Assembly: GCA_030426085.1 (NCBI GenBank)
Contig: JAUHYW010000090.1
Span: 1-36,544 of the forward strand
Direction of reading: 5' to 3'
Source: a bacterium
GTDB taxonomy: Bacteria; Myxococcota_A; Bradymonadia; UBA7976; UBA1532
DNA length: 36,544 nt
Below the pieces are notes generated by a model. That model made no database searches and was not told where the DNA came from. It worked only from the letters and a program-made list of their open reading frames with translations. The translations under genes and the position numbers were made by a program. Position 1 is the first letter of the stretch. Each line of letters begins with the position of its first letter. Shown here one piece after another: positions 1-8,075 of the stretch.

Positions 1-608
1 GGTGCTCCTCGGGGCTGGCCCGCAGCCAGATGACCACCGCGCGCTGTCGCAACAATTCGTACAGCTCGGCGTCGGTCACCACCGACCCGCCCAGCTCGAT
101 GACCGCCGGACCGGCCTCGGCCAGCACCACCTCCAGCGCCTCCCGCGCCAGCTCCCGGTAGTGATCCGCCCCGTGATACTCGAACACGTCCGCCAGGCGC
201 ATCCCCGCGCGGTCTTCGATGCGCCGGTCCAGCTCGACGAAGGGGCCGAGGCCGTCGAGGAAGTCGGCGAAGCTCGGGCAACGCTCGCGCAGGGCGGCAT
301 CGCGGAAGGCCAGGCGGAGCTGGAGCTCGCAGAGCTCGCCGCGGCGCGCGGTCAGGTCTTCCATCTCAATGAGCGGCTCGAGGCTGCGGGCGAGGCGGGG
401 GAAGGTCTGGGCCCAGCTCGCCGCGAGGGCGACGTCGGCGGCGTCGAGCTTCGGGTGCCGGGTCTGAATGCGCAGCCGCTCCACACGGTCGGGCCGCGGG
501 CTCGGCGGCCGGAGCCGGTGGCTCGGGTGGGGGCGCGGCGGGCGACGGGCGCGGCAGCGAGAGCGCCAGCGCGACGGCGGCGGCCAGGGGTCCGGCGCGC
601 GCGCTCAT
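1..608 (-). pseudogene. Shikimate-kinase-like protein lacking its P-loop, partial and apparently frameshifted
   Basis: The gene runs off the left edge, so its C-terminus is missing. The readable part matches the back half of shikimate kinase folds: PFVELDRRIEDRAG, then a YHGADHYRELAREAL stretch, then ELGGSVVTDAELYELL and VVIWLRASPEEH. The GGS (not GGG) and the WLRASPEEH ending resemble the kinase-like domain of BoxR-type benzoate regulators more than AroK. The Walker A (GxxGxGKST) that should precede PFVELD is absent. In its place is an unrelated helical stretch with CELQLRLAF and CPSFADFL. The start ATG at 608 overlaps the stop of the RidA gene (ATGA) and encodes an export-like hydrophobic N-terminus (MSARAGPLAAAVALALSL), but that frame degenerates into Arg-rich sequence and stops at 366. 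The kinase-like frame is one base away. Removing one base in the GGG at 491-493 would join the two frames. It could be a real decayed gene, a sequencing indel or a chimera; function is unlikely as written. Confidence 0.5.
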
Positions 609-1012
609 GCCCCGGCCTCGTCATCCGGCATCACGACGGCCTCGGCCTCGATCTCGACCAGCCAATCGGGGTCGAGCAGCCCGCCCACGACCACCAGCGT
701 CGTGACCGGCTGGATCGCCCCGAAGATCTGCCCGTGGGCCCGCGCGACGACGCTCCAGTCCTCGCGACGGGTCAGGTAGATGCGGGTCCGCACGACGTGC
801 TCCATGCGCCCGCCGAGCGCCTCGACCGCCTCCTCGATGATCTGCAGACAGCGCCACGCCTGCCCGAAGGGGTCGCCCGGGGCGGCGGTGGCCCCCTTGG
901 GCCCGATGGGCGCGGTGCCGGCGACGAGGATGCGGTCGCCGGTGCGCAGCGCCCGGCAGTAGCCGAACTGCTGCTCGTAGGGCGAAGCGGAGAAGTGACG
1001 GCGGCGGCTCAT
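605..1012 (-). CDS. RidA/YjgF-family protein without the catalytic arginine
   Basis: This 135-residue protein has the usual length and layout of the YjgF/YER057c/UK114 family: FGYCRALRTGDRILVAGTAPI near the start, then RTRIYLT and a C-terminal LLDPDWLVEIEAEAV. Canonical RidA hydrolyses reactive enamine/imine intermediates using an arginine just before the last strand (Arg105 in E. coli, in PARSCVEV). Here the aligned segment reads PVTTLVVV, so that arginine is replaced by Thr, while the following glutamate of IEAEA is kept. Rid subfamilies lacking this arginine exist and are not expected to act as imine deaminases, so the activity is unknown. A GGGAGG Shine-Dalgarno five bases before the ATG supports the start. 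The stop overlaps the ATG of the downstream kinase-like gene by ATGA, indicating translational coupling. Confidence 0.85.
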   Translation of the reverse strand: MSRRRHFSASPYEQQFGYCRALRTGDRILVAGTAPIGPKGATAAPGDPFGQAWRCLQIIEEAVEALGGRMEHVVRTRIYLTRREDWSVVARAHGQIFGAIQPVTTLVVVGGLLDPDWLVEIEAEAVVMPDDEAGA

Positions 1013-1112
1013 CGGGGCCTCCCAGCGGTCTGCGTCCCGCCCGTACCTTGTCCGGTTCCGCCCCCGGGATCAACGCCCAGGGCCGACGCAATGGCTGTCG
1101 GCGGCCGCGGGA

Positions 1113-2063
1113 GTGAGCTATGCTCGACCCCCGCCAGGAGGATCCCCCATCGACGCTTCATCGCCGCGCGCGCTCACCATCCTGCTCGTCGAGGACGACG
1201 ACGAAGACGTGCTGTTGACCGAGCGGGCGCTCCTCCGCTCGGGGCTGCTCGACGCCCGCGTCGTGCGCGCCGCCCGCATGGGTGACATCCGCGCGCGGAT
1301 CGAAGCCCACCCGCCCGATCTGGTGCTGCTCGACCTCACCCTGCCCGACTCGACCGGGCTCGATACGCTGGCCCAGGCCCGGCAGCTCTTCGACGGCACC
1401 CCGACCATCGTCCTGACCAGCATCGACGACGAGCGGCTGGGCATCGACGCCCTGCGAGCGGGGGCCGAGGACTACGTGCGCAAGGGCACCGGCGACATGG
1501 CCCGGCTCGATCGCACGTTGCGCTACGCCTTGGAGCGCAGTCAGTTCCGGGCGCGGGAGTACGGCGACGATCTGTACCACGCCAGCACCGGCCTGCCCGG
1601 CCGGGCGATCTTCACCGATCGTCTGGTCATGGCCTTCCGCCGGGCCGACGAGCGCAACGGGCGGGTGGTCGTCGGCCTCATCCGCTGCGACGCGCTGCCG
1701 CTGGTCGCCGACCGCCACGGGCCGCTGGCGGCCGATGTGTTCGAGCGGGCCCTGATCAAGCGGCTGATGCACGCGCTGGCGCTGACCGACTCGCTGGCGC
1801 TGCTCGGCTCGGGTGAGTACGGCTGCATCGTCGAGTCGCTGAGCGGTGAGGACGACCTCGAACAGGTGCGGCGCACGCTGACCGAGGCCGTCGCCGAGCA
1901 GATCCGCATGCCGACGCTCCAGTCCGGCACCGTGGAGCTGGATCCCCGCCCGCTCCGGCTGGGGCTGGCGCGCTATCCCGACCAGGGCCGGTCGATCCAG
2001 CTCGTGCTGGGAGCCGCCCTCTCCGACATGGCGCCGATCGGCCCCGGGGGGCCCCAGCGCTGA
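1113..2063 (+). CDS. Response regulator: receiver domain plus degenerate GGDEF domain
   Basis: Residues 22-140 form a complete CheY-like receiver: acidic pocket ED27-D30, phospho-acceptor Asp74 in LLDLTLP, switch Thr102 in VLTS and Lys124 in VRKG. Residues about 155-300 align with a GGDEF diguanylate cyclase (STGLPGRAIFTDRL at its start, RLGLARYPDQGRS near its end), but the active-site GGDEF is GSGEY, so it probably cannot make cyclic di-GMP and may bind nucleotide or act by contact. No histidine kinase gene is adjacent. The start is uncertain. The longest frame begins with GTG at 1113, which has no usable ribosome site. A perfect AGGAGG at 1136-1141 instead sits seven bases before an in-frame ATC at 1149, directly before the receiver fold begins. 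Expression from a TATGCT -10-like element at 1119 would favour the ATC start. Confidence 0.85.
   Translation: MSYARPPPGGSPIDASSPRALTILLVEDDDEDVLLTERALLRSGLLDARVVRAARMGDIRARIEAHPPDLVLLDLTLPDSTGLDTLAQARQLFDGTPTIVLTSIDDERLGIDALRAGAEDYVRKGTGDMARLDRTLRYALERSQFRAREYGDDLYHASTGLPGRAIFTDRLVMAFRRADERNGRVVVGLIRCDALPLVADRHGPLAADVFERALIKRLMHALALTDSLALLGSGEYGCIVESLSGEDDLEQVRRTLTEAVAEQIRMPTLQSGTVELDPRPLRLGLARYPDQGRSIQLVLGAALSDMAPIGPGGPQR
1136..1151 (+). promoter_or_regulatory. Perfect Shine-Dalgarno positioned for a non-standard ATC start
   Basis: AGGAGG at 1136-1141 is followed after seven bases by an in-frame ATC codon at 1149-1151 of the response regulator. The spacing is ideal and no ATG, GTG or TTG lies at that distance. 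It could be coincidental purine-rich sequence inside the reading frame that begins at GTG 1113. Confidence 0.35.
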
Positions 2064-2101
2064 AGCCGGGTGTCGGGTCCGGCGCCCGGCTCGCGAAGAA
2101 A

Positions 2102-2116
2102 TCGGAGAAAATCCGA
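2102..2116. promoter_or_regulatory. Small inverted repeat in an A-rich intergenic patch
   Basis: TCGGA-GAAAA-TCCGA lies between the response regulator and the helical-repeat gene, in a stretch (about 2095-2125) that is clearly richer in A than its surroundings and contains CGAAGAAA twice. It may be a binding site or a weak hairpin. There is no T-tract, so a terminator is unlikely. Weak evidence. Confidence 0.2.
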
Positions 2117-3191
2117 AGAAACTGCGCAACAACGGCGCGCCTTGATCGATGGGGACTTCAGACACCCGATGATCGAGGCACGCTCATGAAGACCCTGCAC
2201 CTGCTCCTGGACGACGCGCTGTGGAGCGACGTCTGCCGCGAGGCCGCCGCCCGCTCGGTGGACGCCGACGCGCTGATGGCCCATGTCCTCTCCACCCAGT
2301 TCACCTGCTGGTTGACGCCCGACGCGCCGGTGGACGCCGGTGATCCGATCCTGCGCCTGCGGCTGGCGCTCGCGGCCTACGAGGCCGTCGACGAGGGCAT
2401 CACCCCCCAGTTCGAGCGGATGGCGGTGATGCTGGGGCAGCTCGCGCCCGACCCCGCCTCCGGCGCCGATCGCCTCGACCCGTGGGCCGGCGCGCTCGAG
2501 GCGGCCATCGCCGACGACGCGCGCGACCGCGTCGAGCGCCTGGAGCGCTGGCAGGCCGTCTTCCGCGCGGCCGAGCGCGCCCGCCGACGTCACCTGCACC
2601 GCGAGGCGGTCGATCGGTTCGCCGAGGCGGCCGCGCTGGTCGACGACAGCCCGATCCCGCTGATGCTGACGCTCGAGCGGCTGGCCCGCACCGAGCTGGT
2701 GCTCGGCAGCCCCGACGCGGCGGCGGGCCACGCTCGGCGGGCCCTCCAGCTCGCCCGCCTTCGGGAGATGCCGCTGGTCGAGGATCTGATCGATCTGGTC
2801 GAGGTGGTGGAGGCCGTCGCCGACGGGCACCCGGCGGTCCAACAGATCGTCGCCGGGCTCGTCGCGCTCGATCAGCAGGATCCGGGCGCGGCGACCGAGC
2901 GGCTGGCCGCGGGGGCGGCCGTGGCCCGGGAGAGCGGTCGGTCGGATTACGAGATGCGAGCCCGCGGCGCGCTGGCGGTGGTCCGCCTGGCGCTCGGCGC
3001 GGGCCGGGCGGCGGGGGTCGAGGCCCGGCGGGCCGCCGAGCTGGCCCGTTCGGCGGCGCTGGATGACCTGGGCGGGCTGCTCGAGGTCCTGGCCAACGCG
3101 GGTGAGACGATCGTGCCCGAGGGCCGCGCGGGGGACGCCGAAGCCCCCGAGGCGGCCGCCGCGCCCGAAGAGGCCGGGCTGTGCGAGGCGG

Positions 3192-4964
<1,773 letters not shown>

Positions 4965-5067
4965 CGCGTGACCTCCCATCGTCAGTGGTTCGCACTATGG
5001 GCGGGGGTCGACATCTTTCAGCCGGGGCCGAGAATCCCGTCGTTCGTCCGCCGATGGCAGCAGGGCA

Positions 5068-5096
5068 TTGAATCGACCCGGGCGGACCGGAATACT
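5068..5096 (+). promoter_or_regulatory. Candidate sigma70-type promoter of the epimerase gene
   Basis: TTGAAT (5068-5073), a 17-base spacer and AATACT (5091-5096) each match four of six consensus positions. Transcription would begin near 5103, leaving a leader of about 37 bases with the gene's AGGAGG site. GTCCGCC (5046-5052) and GGCGGAC (5081-5087, inside the spacer) form an inverted repeat that could be an operator. Confidence 0.4.
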
Positions 5097-5139
5097 GCTC
5101 GAATGCATCCGCGGCGCCCTCCCGGCGCGAGGAGGTGAG

Positions 5140-6150
5140 ATGAAGGCCTTCGTCACGGGCGGGAGCGGCTTCATCGGGCTGCACGTCGTCGAGCGGCTCG
5201 TCAAGCTCGGCGACGAGGTGACCTGCCTCGTCGCGCCCGACGCCGACATCGGGCCCCTCGAGGCGATGGGGGTCGGCTTGCGGTTGGGGCGGCTCTCCGA
5301 TCCCGGCAGCTTCGCCGATCTGTGCCGCACCGTCGACGTCGTCTACCACCTCGAAGGCACCGACCGAGCCGCCGATCTCGACGCGCTGCGCCGCCTCAAC
5401 GTGGGCGGCGTGGCCCGGGTCGCCGACGCCTGCGCCGCCGCTGCGACCCCGCCCGTCCTGCTCCTGCTGTCCTCCCTGGCCGCCGCCGGGCCGAGCGACG
5501 CCGAGATCCCTCGGGTGGAGAGCGATCCGCCGGCGCCGGTCTCGGATTACGGTCGCTCGAAGCTCGAGGGTGAAGGGGCGGCCCGCGAGCGCGCCGGCCG
5601 GGTGCCGACCACCGTGGTGCGGCCGCCGCTGGTCTTCGGGGAGCACGACCGGGAGACGCTGGAGCTGTTCCGGCTGGCCGATCGCGGCTGGAGCCTCGCG
5701 CCGGGGCTGTCGGCTCAGCGGCTCTCGCTGGTCTACGCCGCTGATCTGGCCCAGCTCGTGGTCGCCGCCGCCGAGCGGGGCGAGCGCCTGCCCCCGCCGG
5801 ACACCGAGGCCGCGCCGGGGACCGGGATCTACTTCGCGGGGGACGATCATCGCCCGACGTTCGCCGATCTGGCGCAGCTCATCGGGGAGGCGGTCGGGCG
5901 AGGTCCGGTGCGGGTGGTGCCCGCGCCGCGACCGGTGGCGCTGGGCATCGCGGCGGTCGCGGGGGCCTACGCCCGGCTCAAGGGGCAGCCGGCGGCGTTG
6001 ACCTTCGACAAGGCCCGGGAGGCCACCGCCGGCTCGTGGATGTGCTCGTCGTACAAGGCCCGCACGGCGCTGGGTCTCAAGTGGCGCATCCCGCTGACCC
6101 GTCGCCTGAGCGAGACGGCCGAGTGGTACCGGGAGGCCGGCTGGCTGTAG
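5140..6150 (+). CDS. NAD(P)-dependent epimerase/dehydratase-like extended SDR
   Basis: The 336-residue product is an extended short-chain dehydrogenase of the sugar-epimerase/dihydroflavonol-reductase superfamily. The N-terminal Rossmann motif TGGSGFIG is at residues 6-13, a catalytic serine region is at LSSLAAAGP, and the YxxxK pair is Tyr137-Lys141 (DYGRSK). RPPLVFGEHD and YFAGDDHRPTFADLAQLIGEAVG are typical of the substrate-binding half. It probably oxidises or reduces a nucleotide-sugar, sterol-like or flavonol-like substrate in the cytoplasm; the substrate cannot be read from sequence. The start is ATG 5140, with AGGAGG four bases before it. The upstream in-frame extension to 5068 contains the promoter and does not look coding. 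It stands alone, divergent from the VWA gene. Confidence 0.9.
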   Translation: MKAFVTGGSGFIGLHVVERLVKLGDEVTCLVAPDADIGPLEAMGVGLRLGRLSDPGSFADLCRTVDVVYHLEGTDRAADLDALRRLNVGGVARVADACAAAATPPVLLLLSSLAAAGPSDAEIPRVESDPPAPVSDYGRSKLEGEGAARERAGRVPTTVVRPPLVFGEHDRETLELFRLADRGWSLAPGLSAQRLSLVYAADLAQLVVAAAERGERLPPPDTEAAPGTGIYFAGDDHRPTFADLAQLIGEAVGRGPVRVVPAPRPVALGIAAVAGAYARLKGQPAALTFDKAREATAGSWMCSSYKARTALGLKWRIPLTRRLSETAEWYREAGWL

Positions 6151-6168
6151 CCCTGGCCGTCGCCCGGA

Positions 6169-7017
6169 TCAGGCCCGCCGCCGGCGGACCACGCGCAGCC
6201 CGATGAGCACCATCAGCCACGGGAGCTGGTTGATCAGCCGCACGATGGTCGGGCTGCGCCGGACGACGCCGGTGGACGCGATGGCGTCGCCCTCGCACGA
6301 TCCGCCGCTCGACCCGCCCATGTCGTCGCCTTCGCAGCCCCCGCCCGACCCGCTCACGTCGTCGCCTTCACAGCCGCCGCCGTCGCTGCCGCTGTCCCAG
6401 TCGCTCGACGAGTCGGACTCCCAGTCGTCGCCCTCGCAGCCGCCGCTGTCGTCGTAGTCATCGTAGGCGTAGTCGTCGTACCCGTCATCGGCCGGGGCCC
6501 CCTCGATGGTCGTGTCGCAGCCGCCGTGCACCTCGGCCCCACCGGTGGGCCGGTGCCCGCCGGAGGCGCTGGTCGGCCCCCCGGTGATCCGGAGGTCCAC
6601 ATCCGACCACTGGCGGTGACTCATCGCCGCCCGGCTGTCGTACCAGATCGCCGACAGCGTCACCGTGATGTAGCCCGAGCGCCGCAGGACCCGCACCTGA
6701 CCCGACTCGGGCACGTCGGCCGCGAAGCGCAACCGGCCGTCGGGCGCGTACTCCCGATAGGCCACCTCGACCGCCTGATCCCGGACCGATACGGTCTGGT
6801 CGAGCAGGAGCGCCGGCACGGTGACGAAGACCATCGACTCGCCGCCGGGCACGGTGCCGTTGAACGCGACGCGGACCTCGGCCTCGGACTCCACCAGCCC
6901 GCTCAGGCTGACCGAGCGGGTGGTCCGGCTGTCGGACCAGACCCCGCTGCCGGAGCCGCCGCCGCTCCAGGCGAGCATGAGCGGGCTGAGCAGCAGGAGC
7001 GCGAGTGGGCGGCGCAT
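6169..7017 (-). CDS. Exported membrane-anchored protein with CEGD repeats
   Basis: No named family is recognised. Translation from ATG 7017 (GGAGAA upstream) gives 282 residues: a signal peptide (MRRPLALLLLSPLMLAWSG); a beta-rich domain (about 30-150) with VVFNG-like, SVRDQAVEVAYREY and VLRRSGYITVTLSAIWY strands; an acidic Asp/Tyr/Ser/Gly-rich segment; and four cysteine motifs GGCEGDDW, GGCEGDDV, GGCEGDDM and GSCEGDAI spaced about 13-24 residues apart. The end is a hydrophobic helix (IVRLINQLPWLMVLIGLRVV) followed by RRRRA. The tail (Cys, helix, Arg cluster) has the logic of C-terminal sorting signals such as MYXO-CTERM, but the CEGD motif differs from the usual GC. The acidic repeats might bind cations. 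It is likely surface-exposed. Confidence 0.75.
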   Translation of the reverse strand: MRRPLALLLLSPLMLAWSGGGSGSGVWSDSRTTRSVSLSGLVESEAEVRVAFNGTVPGGESMVFVTVPALLLDQTVSVRDQAVEVAYREYAPDGRLRFAADVPESGQVRVLRRSGYITVTLSAIWYDSRAAMSHRQWSDVDLRITGGPTSASGGHRPTGGAEVHGGCDTTIEGAPADDGYDDYAYDDYDDSGGCEGDDWESDSSSDWDSGSDGGGCEGDDVSGSGGGCEGDDMGGSSGGSCEGDAIASTGVVRRSPTIVRLINQLPWLMVLIGLRVVRRRRA

Positions 7018-7078
7018 GGGATTCTCCGAGGGCGGGGGTGAGCAGGGCGCAGACCGGGCGGACGCGGGTCGGTCGGGG

Positions 7079-7298
7079 CTAGCAGAGACCGGGGAAAGTC
7101 GCCGTCGCGAGCCGAGCGAGAGGCCGTGGCCGGCAAGGCGCGACGCCGAAGGGGGCCGAGCCCTCGACCCGACGGGGCGACGGCCCGTTGCGCGGCGCGC
7201 AGCGCCAAGCATCCTGGAGGCAAGTCGAGAAGGAGCAACGCAGCAGGACGCGGCCTCTCGTTCGGCGCAGCAGGCGTACTTTCCCCGGGATCTGCTAG
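7079..7298. repeat. 220-bp element with long imperfect terminal inverted repeats (MITE-like)
   Basis: CTAGCAGA-GA-CCGGGGAAAG at 7079-7098 is repeated inverted at 7279-7298, with CTAGCAGA and CCGGGGAAAGT conserved (19 of 21 positions overall, 7079-7099 against 7278-7298). A second inner match, GCCGA(G/A)CGAGAGGCCG, follows in the same order on both arms (near 7112-7127 and 7247-7262). Together the arms are about 48 bases. The interior of about 120 bases contains no convincing gene. Each end carries CTAG, which could be a four-base target duplication. The right arm contains the TAG stop codon of the beta-barrel gene 7295-7903. This resembles a non-autonomous transposable element or a very large structured 3' hairpin. 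I saw no second copy in the window. Confidence 0.6.
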
Positions 7299-7903
7299 AA
7301 GTGGAAGGTCGTGGTCAGCCCGAACCGCATCTGGCCGATGGCGCCGTCGGTGTCGATGCCCGCGCTGCGGGTGACGAGATCCGGGCGATCCTCGGGGTGC
7401 CACGTGAGGTTGACCAGGGCGCCCAGGGAGAAGTGGTTGGTGAACCGGTACTGCACCCCGGCGTCGGCGAAGATGCTGAACAGATCCTCATCGACCCGCA
7501 GCGGGCGGCGGCCGTCGTAGTAGACGTCGGTGTACTGCATCGTCTCGCCGAGGCTGAGCTGCAGCATGGCCCGGAAGCGGTCGGTGATGGGCAGGTACAT
7601 CCGGGCGCCGAGGGCCCACTCGGTCGAGGCGCAGTCGAGGGTCGGGGCGCCGAACGCGCTCGAGCCGTCGTAGGTCTGCTCGGCGACGCCGACCCGGCCG
7701 ATGAAGTAGTAGGCCGGCTTCGACCCGGGGATGCGGCCGCCGAAGCCGAATGTGCCGCCGAGGGCCCGGCCGGAGTTGTCGTCCGCCCCCAGATCGGTCT
7801 GGAGGCCGGCGTCGACTTCGAAGATGAAGTGGTTGTCGGCCAGGGCGGGCGCGGCGGTCAGGGTGGTGAGGGCGAGGGCGAACAGCGCGATGCGAGGCTT
7901 CAT
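7295..7903 (-). CDS. Small outer-membrane beta-barrel protein
   Basis: From ATG 7903 (GGAG eight bases upstream) the 202-residue product has a signal peptide ending in APALADN, then alternating polar/hydrophobic strands: HFIFEVDAGLQTDLG, TFGFGGRI, AYYFIGRVGVAEQ, WALGARMYLPI, FRAMLQLSLGE, FSLGALVNLTWH and the terminal MRFGLTTTFHF. The final aromatic residue is the usual signal for insertion by the BAM machinery. Two cysteines do not appear paired in a motif. It is probably a structural or transport barrel of the outer membrane; no substrate can be inferred. A structured leader (7914-7976) lies ten bases upstream of the start, and the stop codon lies in the arm of an inverted-repeat element, so the gene is bracketed by two unusual structures. 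Confidence 0.8.
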   Translation of the reverse strand: MKPRIALFALALTTLTAAPALADNHFIFEVDAGLQTDLGADDNSGRALGGTFGFGGRIPGSKPAYYFIGRVGVAEQTYDGSSAFGAPTLDCASTEWALGARMYLPITDRFRAMLQLSLGETMQYTDVYYDGRRPLRVDEDLFSIFADAGVQYRFTNHFSLGALVNLTWHPEDRPDLVTRSAGIDTDGAIGQMRFGLTTTFHF

Positions 7904-7913
7904 GATGCGGGCT

Positions 7914-7976
7914 CCGATGAGGCGGTGAATCGACACGCCCTGCCTCGTTTGCAGGATGCGTTCCACGCCTCATCGG
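7914..7976 (-). promoter_or_regulatory. Long stem-loop in the leader of the beta-barrel gene
   Basis: On the minus strand the outer stem is CCGATGAGGCG pairing perfectly with CGCCTCATCGG (7966-7976 with 7914-7924). Inside it ACGC pairs with GCGT, and then CCTGC pairs with GCAGG (7951-7955 with 7939-7943) around a seven-base loop AAACGAG. About 20 base pairs are formed in 63 bases. The 3' edge of the outer stem overlaps the start of the GGAG ribosome site, so folding could restrict initiation. It may be a regulatory leader RNA, or a recombination or insertion scar. Confidence 0.5.
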
Positions 7977-8075
7977 CCGACGGCGCGCGCCTTCGAGCCG
8001 GGGCGGCGGCGCGATCGTGCCTGCGAATCACGCCCGTGTGCCCCGGAGTGTGCCGCTGCCGCACGGTGCCCCGGA

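Noticed and set aside
2-1285. Long plus-strand open frame over the RidA and kinase-like genes
   Set aside because: Arg/Pro/His-rich antisense shadow typical of very GC-rich DNA; the minus strand has recognisable domains.
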